NCBI GenBank assembly: GCA_002341185.1
Contig: DDNP01000022.1
Location: forward strand, 1 to 43,535
Origin: Candidatus Neomicrothrix sp. UBA2517
Lineage (GTDB): Bacteria > Actinomycetota > Acidimicrobiia > Acidimicrobiales > UBA8592
DNA length: 43,535 nt
Reading direction: 5' to 3'
Of this stretch, positions 8,830 through 17,559 are shown one piece after another. The position numbers were made by a program, and so were the translations under genes. Position 1 is the stretch's first letter. Each line of letters begins with the position of its first letter. Below the pieces are notes generated by a model, which worked only from the letters and a program-made list of their open reading frames with translations, was not told the origin of the DNA and searched no databases.

Positions 8830-9587
8830 AAATATTTGAGGAGCTACTAAAGAGGACTGCACTAAGACAGGCAGTTGTTTTGTGTACTGTAATCAATACT
8901 GACCGATCTGTTCCCAGAAAAGCTGGGGCAAAAATGCTGGTTTTTGATGACGGCTCTACCTTTGGCACAATAGGCGGAGGGGAAATGGAGTCTCGCGTTA
9001 TCAATTCAGCAAAAGAATCAATCTCAAAGAAAAAATCACATCAACTCACTTACTCACTAGTAGATCCTTCACAAGGAGATCCAGGTGTCTGTGGTGGCGA
9101 TGTCACAATCTATTTGGAGCCCTTTATGCCACAAACAACAATATATATAATCGGAGCTGGACACATCGGAAAAGCAGTTTCAGAACTGTCAAGCTGGCTT
9201 GGATACAGGGTAGTAGTATGGGATGACCGTGAAGATATCATTACTACTTTTACTGGAGAGGGTGAAACATTAACTGGTGATCTATCTATAGCTATGAAAG
9301 AGGAACCGATTGATGAGCACACCAGAGTTGTTATAGTCACGAGAAACGCCGAAGTAGACTCTAAAGTCCTGCCTCTGATCATAGAAACCCCGGCAGCGTA
9401 TATTGGTTTAATGGGAAGTACTCAACGTTGGAAAGTAGTTAAGGGTCAACTCATCGAGTTAGGTATGAAAACGAAAGAATTGGAGCGGATAGCAACTCCA
9501 ATTGGGATTGAAATTGCTGCTGAAAGCCCCGAAGAAATAGCAATTTCCATATTGGCTGAGGTAATTGCAGGTGACAATATTTCGTAA
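8817..9587 (+). CDS. xdhC: XdhC/CoxI-family molybdenum cofactor maturation protein
   Basis: 256 residues. The N-terminal XdhC/CoxI domain has RSVPRKAGAKM (30-40) and GTIGGGEME (50-58), with a Cys at 92 in GVCGGDV. The C-terminal XdhC Rossmann domain starts with YIIGAGHIGKA (110-120). XdhC binds molybdenum cofactor, helps sulfurate it and inserts it into xanthine dehydrogenase-family enzymes; it is not part of the mature enzyme. One copy may serve all three hydroxylases in this window. Two in-frame ATGs are possible: 8817, or 8826, which overlaps the upstream stop as ATGA. Neither has a clear Shine-Dalgarno sequence, so coupling is likely. Confidence 0.88.
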   Translation: MGSMKIFEELLKRTALRQAVVLCTVINTDRSVPRKAGAKMLVFDDGSTFGTIGGGEMESRVINSAKESISKKKSHQLTYSLVDPSQGDPGVCGGDVTIYLEPFMPQTTIYIIGAGHIGKAVSELSSWLGYRVVVWDDREDIITTFTGEGETLTGDLSIAMKEEPIDEHTRVVIVTRNAEVDSKVLPLIIETPAAYIGLMGSTQRWKVVKGQLIELGMKTKELERIATPIGIEIAAESPEEIAISILAEVIAGDNIS

Positions 9588-10362
9588 AGAGCTATGTCTC
9601 ATCCGAGGAGGAGGGGACCTAGCGACTGGTGTAATAGCACGCCTTCATCATGCTGGGTTTCCGATTGTTGTAACCGAACTCGCATTCCCGCTAGCGGTTC
9701 GCCGTTCAGTTGCAGTGGGAAATGTCGTGTATGAAAACCCTATTCAAATTGAGAACATGCGTGTACATCTATGCGAATCAGAGGCAGAAGCGATTTCAAA
9801 AAGCGAAGAAGGTATCATTGCCGTGCTGGTGGATAAGGGTATCCCTAAGATAAACGCATCAATAATTATCGATGCACGCCTAGCTAAGAAAAATATTGAT
9901 ACCGCTATTTCTGATGCGCACATCGTCATTGGCTTGGGACCTGGTTTTGTTGCTGGTCTTGATTGCCATTTCGTTATTGAAACTAAAAGGGGTCATTTCT
10001 TAGGAAGAGTAATAAAAGACGGGAAAGCTATCGATAATACTGGCAGCCCAGAACCAGTTGAAGGTAAAGGAGATGAACGTGTCCTTCGATCGCCGAAACA
10101 TGGCAAAATCCTTTGGAATGTAAACATAGGAGATTCAATTGTCAAAAATCAAATTCTTGGCTCAATAGAGGAAAAGACAATCAATGCGCCATTTGATGGA
10201 GTTGTCAGGGGACTAATACATCCATCAGTTGTCACACATCAGAATATGAAAATAGGAGATGTAGACCCTAGACAAACGGAAAACTGGAGATTTATATCCG
10301 ATAAAGCACTCTCTATAGGCGGAGGAGTATTAGAGGCGGTGTTTTCATGTTTGAAACTGTAA
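9571..10362 (+). CDS. yqeB: YqeB/EF2563-family selenium-dependent molybdenum hydroxylase system protein
   Basis: About 263 residues. The opening LCLIRGGGDLATGVIARLHHAGF region and the following TELAFPLAVRRSVAV stretch are hallmarks of the YqeB/EF2563 family. This family is tied by genome context to hydroxylases that carry a labile selenium ligand at molybdenum (Haft and Self type analyses). Its biochemical act is not established. The C-terminal half has a short biotinyl/lipoyl-like turn (GDSIVKNQILGSI...INAPFDG). I prefer GTG 9571 over TTG 9565, both overlapping the end of xdhC. It overlaps yqeC by 16 nt. The pairing yqeB-yqeC directly after xdhC suggests these three mature the enzyme encoded by this operon. 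Confidence 0.85.
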   Translation: MTIFRKELCLIRGGGDLATGVIARLHHAGFPIVVTELAFPLAVRRSVAVGNVVYENPIQIENMRVHLCESEAEAISKSEEGIIAVLVDKGIPKINASIIIDARLAKKNIDTAISDAHIVIGLGPGFVAGLDCHFVIETKRGHFLGRVIKDGKAIDNTGSPEPVEGKGDERVLRSPKHGKILWNVNIGDSIVKNQILGSIEEKTINAPFDGVVRGLIHPSVVTHQNMKIGDVDPRQTENWRFISDKALSIGGGVLEAVFSCLKL

Positions 10363-11087
10363 GTCTCAAAAGTCTTGCTGCCACTTTAGGACTCGATTCG
10401 GAAGGAGGGCACCATCTCATATCTCTTGTTGGCGGTGGGGGTAAAACTACTTTGCTGCATGCGCTCGGAAATCAGCTGTCTGGAAGAACTATTCTTACCA
10501 CTACTACGAAAATGGGGTATGACCAAAGCAACCACCTTCGAACACTTATAAAACCCGATGCTAATGCGATTCGAACAATCCAAAGACATGAAACGGTAAT
10601 GATCTGGGAGAAAATCATGGGACAGAAAGCTATCGGTGTCAAAAAACAGGCCTGCGATCAATGGTTCTCCGATGTTGATCATATAGTCGTGGAGGCAGAC
10701 GGTTCTAGACGAAAACCATTTAAAGCCCCAGCAGACTACGAACCAGTGATCCCATCAAAAACAACGCTTATGATATCAGTCATTGGTGCCGATGCTTTAG
10801 GTCGAGTAATAGCGGATCAATGTCACAGGCCATTACGAGTAGCTGCCTTAGCTGGATGCGAACCTTATCAAAGGTTAACCCCTCTTTCAGCAGCAAAGGT
10901 TTTGCTCTCGCAAAGAGGCAGTCTCAAAGAACTCCCACACGACTCACAAATGGTTATTGTTATAACTAAAATTAATCAAGAGAATTCAAATTTGGCTAGT
11001 GAACTGCACGAAGCAGCCAAAACAATTGACCCTCAAAGACACATTGTTGGTGTATCTTTTGAAGAGGAACCTAAGGCGGAAAGATGA
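10347..11087 (+). CDS. yqeC: YqeC-family putative selenium-dependent hydroxylase accessory protein
   Basis: 246 residues with a P-loop VGGGGKTT (28-35) near the N terminus, followed by TILTTTTKMG. This is the usual layout of YqeC, a small NTPase-like family found with selenium-dependent molybdenum hydroxylases. EADGSRRKPFKAP (about residues 118-130) is the second conserved family block. A role in making or inserting the selenium-containing cofactor is proposed for the family but not proven. ATG 10347 lies inside the end of yqeB and is preceded by GAGGCGG. Its stop overlaps the next start as ATGA. No selD is seen in the window, so selenium use rests on family membership only. Confidence 0.85.
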   Translation: MFETVSLKSLAATLGLDSEGGHHLISLVGGGGKTTLLHALGNQLSGRTILTTTTKMGYDQSNHLRTLIKPDANAIRTIQRHETVMIWEKIMGQKAIGVKKQACDQWFSDVDHIVVEADGSRRKPFKAPADYEPVIPSKTTLMISVIGADALGRVIADQCHRPLRVAALAGCEPYQRLTPLSAAKVLLSQRGSLKELPHDSQMVIVITKINQENSNLASELHEAAKTIDPQRHIVGVSFEEEPKAER

Positions 11088-12034
11088 AAATTAGTCTAAA
11101 TGTTATTCCAGAATGTCCGATCGACGAAATCGTCGAAATAGCGAAACACGCCGAGGGCCTTGGCTTCCAAAGGTGTTGGGTGTACGACGAGGGCCTAGCA
11201 ACTAGAGATGTCCATATCGTCATGACTGCAATTGCATTAGAAACAAAACAGATAGAAATAGGGACAGGTATCACGAACCCCTACACACGTCACCCTGCCC
11301 AAACTGCTGCAGCAATAATGACACTTGATGAATTATCTAACGGAAGAGCCTTCCTAGGCATAGGGGCAGGAGGTTCTCTAACTTTAGATCCACTCAAAAT
11401 TTCCAGAGACAAGCCACTGAAAGCTGTAAGAGACACAATTGAGATCACGCGTAACCTCCTTACAGGGGAAAGGGTCTCCTATGATGGAAATATTGCATCA
11501 ATAGAGTCAGCGCAAGTTGCCTACTCAAGGCAAGATATAGAAATATGGCTCGCTGGTCGAGGTCCGAAAATGTTAGCTCTTGGTGGCGAACTAGCCGATG
11601 GCGTTATGTTGGATTTTATCTATAAGCCAGAATTAAGTAACTATATTCAGAAGATTCGTCATAGCAGACAAACAAAAGTTTGTTACTCAACTGCTGTCGT
11701 AACTGACGAACAAGACCTTGAGTTTGTGAGACCACATATGACGTACCGACTTGTTGATGCGCCGCCTCATGTTAAAGAGAGCATAGGGATAACGCCACAG
11801 GAAGTAGACAAGATCCGGTCGGCTATGAGCAGTGGGATTGAGTCTGCCGCTCGATACGTGGAGGATAGATGGATTGAACCATTTATCATTCAAGGGACTC
11901 CATCAGAATGCCGAGAAGAAATCAATGAGATCTGCGAAGATAATAACGTTGAAGAATTCTTAATTCCGATGTTTGATATGCCTAACCCAAAACAGTACCT
12001 AGATCAGATTGCGTCTATCCTATTGCCAATTTAA
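11084..12034 (+). CDS. LLM-class flavin/F420-dependent oxidoreductase (Mer-like)
   Basis: 316 residues, a luciferase-like (alpha/beta)8 barrel. IGTGITNPYTRHPAQTAAA (59-77) and GRAFLGIGAG (87-96) are the signature segments of F420-dependent members such as methylenetetrahydromethanopterin reductase. The insertion regions typical of alkane or EDTA monooxygenases are not evident. Last gene of the eight-gene operon (4-nt overlap with yqeC), and its end overlaps the opposite-strand dihydropyrimidinase gene by 4 nt. A cofC gene in the window supports F420 being available. It could reduce a double bond in a purine or hydantoin intermediate; FMN dependence cannot be excluded. Confidence 0.8.
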   Translation: MKISLNVIPECPIDEIVEIAKHAEGLGFQRCWVYDEGLATRDVHIVMTAIALETKQIEIGTGITNPYTRHPAQTAAAIMTLDELSNGRAFLGIGAGGSLTLDPLKISRDKPLKAVRDTIEITRNLLTGERVSYDGNIASIESAQVAYSRQDIEIWLAGRGPKMLALGGELADGVMLDFIYKPELSNYIQKIRHSRQTKVCYSTAVVTDEQDLEFVRPHMTYRLVDAPPHVKESIGITPQEVDKIRSAMSSGIESAARYVEDRWIEPFIIQGTPSECREEINEICEDNNVEEFLIPMFDMPNPKQYLDQIASILLPI

Positions 12035-13443
12035 CGCAAGGGCTCTGGAAGTGATCGATGCAGAAACTTGCCATGTCCTGCCCTGCCGACGAAATTCCTG
12101 TTTCGAATCACGAACGAACCGCGACTAATCACGCTTTCGGATTGACCTTGGACTTTAATACCCTCCCAAATAGAATGATCGAGTGCCATATGGTGGCTAC
12201 TGGCTCCGAGAACATGTTCTGTTTCCGGGTTAAAAATTACAATATCCGCATCGGCGCCTGGAGCAATGATGCCTTTGCGCCCTTGGAGTCCAAAGAGACG
12301 AGCAGGAGTCGTTGAACACAATTCCACCCATCTTTGCAAAGTGATCTCGCCCGTTAGAACCCCCTGGAATAAGAGATCCATGCGGTGCTCGATGACTCCC
12401 AGGCCGTTAGGGGTTTCCCTAAAGTCTTCAACACCTAGAAGCTTCTCCGCATCGCAAAAGGGGCAATGGTCTGTTGCTACGACGGATAAATCGTCCGTTC
12501 TCAGACCCATCCATAAGTTATCTTGATGCTTATCCTTTGATGGGCGAAGAGGAGGGGAGCAAATATGACGAAGTCCATCAATGCCTGGCTGGTCTAGGTG
12601 CTTTTCTAAAGTTAGATACAGATATTGAGGACAAGTTTCAGCGAAAACATTTCGACCCTCATCACGTGCTCGAGATACTTCTTTAAGGGCGTTGAGAGAA
12701 GACAAATGGACAATGTAGAGTGGAGCTCCAGCTACGATAGCTAGTTGAATTGCTCTGTGCGTTGCTTCACCCTCAAGTTCAGGCGGACGTGTCCTTCCAT
12801 GCCATACTGAACCCAATTTTCCTTGTGAAATAGCTTGCTCTCTTAAGACATCAATTGCAATGCCATTCTCTGCGTGCATCATAATCATTGCACCTGTTTC
12901 AGAAGCTAACTGCATTACCTGAAGTATCTGCCCATCATCGGAATACCATGCATCTGGATATGCCATAAATAACTTATAACTTGTAATCCCAGCTTCCACG
13001 GTACTGCGGATATCTACCAGTGACTGTTTATTCACATCACCCACCGAAAGATGGAAAGAGTAGTCAATTGCGCATTGCCCAGCTGCTTCGGCCAGGCGGG
13101 ATTCAATTGCATCAGGAACTGCAGTTCCTTTGATTTGTCCAGCGAAATCAATAACGGTAGTCGTTCCGCCCCAAGCTGCGGCTTGAGTTCCGCTCTCAAA
13201 GGTATCACTGGAAATTGCTTCGTCAGACATAGGTAGTTGAAGATGCACATGCGAATCCACTCCGCCGGGGATAACGTACTTCCCTGATGCATCTATGATC
13301 TCGCAATCCCAGCTCTCAACCGATTTAAGAGTATCGCTCTTGGGGTCAATCAGCGCTTCTATTTTTTCACCAACTATTAAGACCTCATAATGAGCCGTGT
13401 GGTTGGCATTAACGACTTTCCCTCCACGAATTAGCTTCATCAT
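12031..13443 (-). CDS. Dihydropyrimidinase / D-hydantoinase
   Basis: 470 residues, a cyclic-imide hydrolase of the amidohydrolase superfamily. All two-metal ligands are in place: H65 and H67 (SHVH), carbamylated K157 (SYKLFMAY), H190 (MMHAENG), H246 (VHLSS) and D325 (ATDHCPF). It opens the ring of dihydrouracil or 5-substituted hydantoins to N-carbamoyl amino acids in the cytoplasm. The E. coli counterpart HyuA lies in the same cluster as yqeB, yqeC, ssnA and xdhD, so the pairing here is probably meaningful. It directly follows the creatininase-family gene with no gap. A D-carbamoylase at 22198-23136 would take its product. Natural substrate is inferred only. Confidence 0.88.
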   Translation of the reverse strand: MMKLIRGGKVVNANHTAHYEVLIVGEKIEALIDPKSDTLKSVESWDCEIIDASGKYVIPGGVDSHVHLQLPMSDEAISSDTFESGTQAAAWGGTTTVIDFAGQIKGTAVPDAIESRLAEAAGQCAIDYSFHLSVGDVNKQSLVDIRSTVEAGITSYKLFMAYPDAWYSDDGQILQVMQLASETGAMIMMHAENGIAIDVLREQAISQGKLGSVWHGRTRPPELEGEATHRAIQLAIVAGAPLYIVHLSSLNALKEVSRARDEGRNVFAETCPQYLYLTLEKHLDQPGIDGLRHICSPPLRPSKDKHQDNLWMGLRTDDLSVVATDHCPFCDAEKLLGVEDFRETPNGLGVIEHRMDLLFQGVLTGEITLQRWVELCSTTPARLFGLQGRKGIIAPGADADIVIFNPETEHVLGASSHHMALDHSIWEGIKVQGQSESVISRGSFVIRNRNFVGRAGHGKFLHRSLPEPLR

Positions 13444-14214
13444 CTACTCTTTGAACGAAAAGGTTTTAATCTCACCTAAGGCTTCGCAGAGAGACTCAAC
13501 TGCAGAGTTAAATAACCTTTCACCAAGTTCTGCAGAAGCACCTGTTGGATCGCCGATATAACCGTCTTCGTGAAAGTCATTTGATAACCAACCAAATGAA
13601 ACAGAACCTCCAAATTTAACATGCTTATTTTTAGCAAGCTTCTCAGGAATTCTTCGCTCAGCCTTGGTCAGGTCAACTAAATCTGGTCTCAAGAACATAA
13701 AAACCGAAGTTTCGTCTCTACCACCATGAATTCCCATCCCCAGTTCGTCTTCGTTTGATGACCCGCCATAGGCCGGAGGTAGAGAAGGGTGTATCAAAAA
13801 AGTTTCAAGCAAGTAGTTGAGTCGTAACTCGCGGAGTGCAGTATTCAATAACGTTGTATTACCACCGTGCCCGTTTAACAAGACCAATTTCTTGGCGCTG
13901 GTTTTACTTATTGATCGCCCAATGTCATCTAACACCGCCATTAGAGTTTCATATCGAAGCGAGATAGTCCCCTCGGACCAGTTATGTTCATTTGATTTTG
14001 AAACAGAAAGTGTCGGAAGTAGCCAAATATCCAAATTATCGCCACATTTTGCGACTATCGCCTTAGCTGTCTCCTCAGCGATAACACGGTCCACTGACAT
14101 AGGTAGATGTGGTCCATGCTGTTCAATAGCTCCCACCGGTAGCAGAATTATTGAAGATTTCGATAAAGCACTTGGAATTTCTGTGCCTTTTAAATCTTCG
14201 TACATTCCTCCCAT
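13444..14214 (-). CDS. Creatininase-family metal-dependent amidohydrolase
   Basis: 256 residues. Metal ligands of creatininase are all visible: E31 and H33 in GAIEQHGPHLP, D42, H116 in LNGHGGN, and E168 in HGGRDETS. The family includes creatinine amidohydrolase, a deformylase of riboflavin synthesis (ArfB) and the mycofactocin peptidase MftE; all cut amide bonds with two divalent metals. Being first in a two-gene transcript with dihydropyrimidinase suggests it opens or trims a cyclic amide in the same route. The start is supported by TAACCT 6 nt before the ATG. True creatininase activity is possible but not distinguishable from sequence. Confidence 0.82.
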   Translation of the reverse strand: MGGMYEDLKGTEIPSALSKSSIILLPVGAIEQHGPHLPMSVDRVIAEETAKAIVAKCGDNLDIWLLPTLSVSKSNEHNWSEGTISLRYETLMAVLDDIGRSISKTSAKKLVLLNGHGGNTTLLNTALRELRLNYLLETFLIHPSLPPAYGGSSNEDELGMGIHGGRDETSVFMFLRPDLVDLTKAERRIPEKLAKNKHVKFGGSVSFGWLSNDFHEDGYIGDPTGASAELGERLFNSAVESLCEALGEIKTFSFKE

Positions 14215-14220
14215 AGCATG

Positions 14221-14226
14221 AGGTTA
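14221..14226 (-). promoter_or_regulatory. Leaderless -10 element for the creatininase-dihydropyrimidinase pair
   Basis: Minus-strand TAACCT, then 6 nt (CATGCT), then ATG. There is no Shine-Dalgarno sequence, so the transcript likely starts at the start codon. Confidence 0.6.
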
Positions 14227-14287
14227 GCGCCTTATTTGAGCGTACCTATGCAATATCGCTTGGAACAGGTAATAATATGTGAAATTT

Positions 14288-15586
14288 TTAGTTATGGTCC
14301 CATAGCCGCGCAGAACGTTTTGACAGTGTTCTGTGAGCATCTGCGAGACTAAGCCCCAAAAGCTCCCCGTCTTTAGCGACTTGCTTTCCACCAACAAAAA
14401 GATCAAGAACTTTTCGGTCAGGACCAAGGATAAGGCCAGAGATTGGATCTTGAACGCCAGCAAGATCGGGTGTGCTCCACACTGCAAAATCTGCGTTGAA
14501 ACCAACAGCTAACTTGCCAGATTTTGACGCGCCCAAACATTGTGCCCCACCAGAGGTTCCCAGGTTAAGAACGTCTTTCGGCATTAGAGCATCTGGGCGC
14601 ATTTCTCTTAAACGGGCTGTGTACAAAGCTTGTCGTAACTCAGGGAAAAGTCCACCTACTTCGTTGCTGGCAACTCCATCTACCCCTAGCCCAACTGGTA
14701 CGTTCGCGTGTAGAAGATCAGATACGGGGCACATACCAGCTGCAAGTCGCGCATTTGATGATGGGCAATGCGCTACTCCGGTTCCTTCTTTGCCAAGTAA
14801 CGCAATTTCTGTTTCGGAGAAATGAATTCCATGCGCAAACCAGACATCATCACCGGTCCACCCCCAGTCAGATAACTGTTCAGCTGGCCTTTTCCCAAAT
14901 CGTTCTATGCAATGTTCTTGTTCGTCAATAGTTTCGCACAGGTGAGTGTGAAGTCGTAGCCCATGTTTACGAGCAAGGTCAGCGGACTCTGTCATCAAGC
15001 CTTCAGTTACAGAGAATGGGCTACATGGAGCGACAACAACACTTACCATATCTCCATCGTGATGAGCAGAAATAATGCGTTCTGTTGAAGTAAGTATTGA
15101 GTCTCGCTCCTCAATCAAATTATCTGGAGGAAGACCCCCGTCTGCTTCTCCAAGGTCCATTGACCCTCTACTAAGAAAAATTCGTATTCCGACAAGTTTG
15201 GCTGCGTCGACGATTGCATCAAAGACAGAATCGTCACCGTCGGGCACCACGTAATGGTGGTCAAAAGCAGTTGTGCAACCGCTCAACGCAAGTTCGCCGA
15301 GGCCAACTAGAGCAGCTGAGTGCACGTCATCTACACTCATTTTTTTCCAAACAGGATAAAGGGTTTGAAGCCAATCAAATAAGTTGCATCCGGTTGCAAC
15401 TCCTCTTGTCATCCATTGATACAGGTGGTGATGCGTGTTGATGAGGCCAGGAGTAACGATTGCGTCGTTATATCGGATTTCAAGATCACCGTCTTTCCGG
15501 TCAATGGAACCGATTTCGGTAATCACTCCATCTTCAAAGGCTATATCTCCCGGATATCTTGCCCCTCGTATAACAGTTCTTGACAC
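14288..15586 (-). CDS. 8-oxoguanine deaminase-like amidohydrolase
   Basis: 432 residues. Metal and catalytic residues: H52 and H54 (NTHHHLYQW), H213 and H215 (LHTHLCET), H252 (FAHGIHFSE) and D303 (GLGVDGVASNE). The NTHHHLYQWMTRG start and the FDWLQTLYPVW segment are characteristic of bacterial 8-oxoguanine deaminases, which turn 8-oxoguanine into urate plus ammonia. Hydroxyatrazine-type aminohydrolases are the closest alternative. Monocistronic by its spacing: GTG start with a leaderless TAGGTT element, and the next gene has its own promoter. Producing urate fits the purine theme of the surrounding island. Confidence 0.85.
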   Translation of the reverse strand: MSRTVIRGARYPGDIAFEDGVITEIGSIDRKDGDLEIRYNDAIVTPGLINTHHHLYQWMTRGVATGCNLFDWLQTLYPVWKKMSVDDVHSAALVGLGELALSGCTTAFDHHYVVPDGDDSVFDAIVDAAKLVGIRIFLSRGSMDLGEADGGLPPDNLIEERDSILTSTERIISAHHDGDMVSVVVAPCSPFSVTEGLMTESADLARKHGLRLHTHLCETIDEQEHCIERFGKRPAEQLSDWGWTGDDVWFAHGIHFSETEIALLGKEGTGVAHCPSSNARLAAGMCPVSDLLHANVPVGLGVDGVASNEVGGLFPELRQALYTARLREMRPDALMPKDVLNLGTSGGAQCLGASKSGKLAVGFNADFAVWSTPDLAGVQDPISGLILGPDRKVLDLFVGGKQVAKDGELLGLSLADAHRTLSKRSARLWDHN

Positions 15587-15592
15587 GTACTA

Positions 15593-15598
15593 AACCTA
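15593..15598 (-). promoter_or_regulatory. Leaderless -10 element for 8-oxoguanine deaminase
   Basis: Minus-strand TAGGTT, 6 nt (TAGTAC), then GTG. The same geometry is found at most genes here. Confidence 0.6.
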
Positions 15599-15638
15599 GC
15601 AGGGGAGTGACGCTACGAGAGCCTCTCTCTTATTTTGG

Positions 15639-16004
15639 TTATTTCTGTAAAAAATCGTGTCTTTGTAGGTCTTGAAGGCTAGCCCATTCAAGGGTCGCCA
15701 TATGAGTTGACTCTAATCGCACCTTAGGTGCTTTCCCAGCCAAAAAGGCCTCCTGCCAGCGAGAAGCACAAAGGCACCACTGATCACCGGGTTTTAAACC
15801 AGAAAAACCATATTCAGGCATCGGGGTTGAGAGATCATTTCCAACTTCTCGAGAGAAAATGAGAAATTCTTCAGTCATAATTGCACAAACAGTATGCACA
15901 CCCATATCACCAGGGCCAGTATCACAGCAACCGGTGCGGTAATACCCAGTTAGCGGGTCATGGCTACAGTCTTTAAGTTCAGTTCCCAAAACATTTTTTG
16001 CCAT
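15639..16004 (-). CDS. DUF2237 family protein
   Basis: 121 residues, nearly all covered by the DUF2237 family. The block DPLTGYYRTGCCDTGPGDMG and the later EFLIFSREVGNDLSTPMPEY and LKPGDQWCLCASRW blocks are conserved in that family, including a CC pair and a C-L-C pair. No signal peptide or membrane helix. Function unknown; the paired cysteines could bind metal. It has its own leaderless promoter (TATGCT 6 nt before ATG). It sits inside the purine island but family members are widespread, so a link to the pathway is not implied. Confidence 0.88.
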   Translation of the reverse strand: MAKNVLGTELKDCSHDPLTGYYRTGCCDTGPGDMGVHTVCAIMTEEFLIFSREVGNDLSTPMPEYGFSGLKPGDQWCLCASRWQEAFLAGKAPKVRLESTHMATLEWASLQDLQRHDFLQK

Positions 16005-16010
16005 GACTTG

Positions 16011-16016
16011 AGCATA
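16011..16016 (-). promoter_or_regulatory. Leaderless -10 element for the DUF2237 gene
   Basis: Minus-strand TATGCT, 6 nt (CAAGTC), then ATG. Confidence 0.6.
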
Positions 16017-16062
16017 CAGGGTTGTGTAGATTTAGATATGGAGTTGATAGCTCTTCTATTTC

Positions 16063-17508
16063 TCAGGCATGAATTGGTGCTCGGTTGCGACCCCATTGAA
16101 GTTCAGCTTCGAGTTGTGACCCAACCTGTATAAGTAAATCCTCACGCCCATATGCCGCAACTAATTGAACTCCTATTGGTAGACCTTCTGATGAAAACCC
16201 TGTCGGTAAAGAGATAGCTGGTTGACCAGTAGCATTGAATGGAGATGTGAAAGCTGCGTATGGAATTGATCTTAACGAATTACGCATTGGCTCATCCTCA
16301 GTTGATACAAGTTCACCGATCGGGGGAGGCGGAACAAGCGTGGTAGGAGTGAGTAATAGATCCCAGCCATTTTCCCACCACTTAAGAGTTGAGCGCCGCA
16401 TAGCTCCCATGTCAGCTTGAGCCTGAAGGACTTCTAATCCTGATGTTCTAGCCCCCACTTGTGCCATAAGCCAAGTACCAATTTCAACGTCGTTAGCAGT
16501 GACTTCTCTCTGAAGCAGTTTGGAAAGATTTTTGAGTGTCAAGTTTGCTCCAGCCATCCAAATAGCACTAAACCTTCCAGCGATGGCGGGGTCGTCAAGA
16601 ACAGAAGGGTGAGCTTCCTCAATGGTATGTCCCATCTTCTCAAGCATTTCACCAGCCTCCTGGGTTAACTGTTGACAATCAGGGTGGAGATCTAGGTCAT
16701 CTCGAGGTGACTTGTTCCAAATTCCAATTTTTAACTGTCCTGGTTCAATACCTACTTGGTTGATATAGGGTTGTCCATGCGTGGGGGCAACGACACCATC
16801 GCCCATCGTAGGAATTGCAGTAGCGTCCAGTATTCCAGCTGCGTCTCTCATAGAGTGACACACAACGTGCTGAATGGAAAGCCCCCATTCTTCTTGCATA
16901 GGGCCCATGGGCACACGGCCACGGCTGGGTTTCAAGCCAACAAGGCCACACATTGCAGCAGGAATGCGGATACTTCCGCCACCGTCGCTAGCGTTAGCTG
17001 ATGGCACCATGCCCGCTGCAACAGCGGCAGCTGCACCTCCACTAGATCCGCCAGTTCCATAATCAGTATTCCAAGGATTCCTCGAAGGACCGTAGGACTC
17101 CGGCTCAGTGGTTCCAACCAACCCAAATTCCGGCGTATTGGATCTTCCAACAACAATGAATCCTGCTTCCCGATACCTTCTTGCCAAATCCGACTCGACA
17201 GGGGAAATATAATTAATTTCTTTTAAAGCTTTATTCCCGAGATGCATTGGTTCATCAGCACTTGATGTCCAAAGGTCTTTCAATATGAAGGGGACTCCTT
17301 TAAATGGGCCATCAGGGATGTCCCCGGCAGCGTCTTCTAGAGCTCTCTCAAACCTTTTGGTCACAACAGCGTTCAACGCTCCATCCAACTCTTCAATGCG
17401 ATCAATAGAGGCTTGTACTGCCTCAGTGGGTGACAGCTCACCCGCACGAATAAGTTCCGCTAATCCGTAACTATCGAGCCGACTTAGTTCATTATCGTTT
17501 ATAGCCAT
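16063..17508 (-). CDS. Amidase signature family hydrolase
   Basis: 481 residues. The Ser-cisSer-Lys triad is complete: K77 (ILKDLW), the cis-Ser in GTGGSSGG (151-158) and the nucleophile S179 in GGGSIRIP. Family members cut amides of many kinds, including allophanate, aryl amides and glutaminyl-tRNA partners. GatA is unlikely because gatB and gatC are absent nearby. In this setting it may hydrolyse a ureido or carbamoyl intermediate, which is inference. It is transcribed alone from a TAATCT leaderless promoter, with 51 nt to the LLM gene upstream. Confidence 0.85.
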   Translation of the reverse strand: MAINDNELSRLDSYGLAELIRAGELSPTEAVQASIDRIEELDGALNAVVTKRFERALEDAAGDIPDGPFKGVPFILKDLWTSSADEPMHLGNKALKEINYISPVESDLARRYREAGFIVVGRSNTPEFGLVGTTEPESYGPSRNPWNTDYGTGGSSGGAAAAVAAGMVPSANASDGGGSIRIPAAMCGLVGLKPSRGRVPMGPMQEEWGLSIQHVVCHSMRDAAGILDATAIPTMGDGVVAPTHGQPYINQVGIEPGQLKIGIWNKSPRDDLDLHPDCQQLTQEAGEMLEKMGHTIEEAHPSVLDDPAIAGRFSAIWMAGANLTLKNLSKLLQREVTANDVEIGTWLMAQVGARTSGLEVLQAQADMGAMRRSTLKWWENGWDLLLTPTTLVPPPPIGELVSTEDEPMRNSLRSIPYAAFTSPFNATGQPAISLPTGFSSEGLPIGVQLVAAYGREDLLIQVGSQLEAELQWGRNRAPIHA

Positions 17509-17514
17509 AAATGC

Positions 17515-17520
17515 AGATTA
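17515..17520 (-). promoter_or_regulatory. Leaderless -10 element for the amidase gene
   Basis: Minus-strand TAATCT, 6 nt (GCATTT), then ATG. Confidence 0.6.
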
Positions 17521-17559
17521 CAGCAAGGCTAAAGTTAGTGCGATACCGATAATACATTT

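Noticed and set aside
13817..14221. Plus-strand open frame of 134 codons opposite the creatininase gene
   Set aside because: The opposite strand has all metal ligands of creatininase in order; this frame shows no family features.
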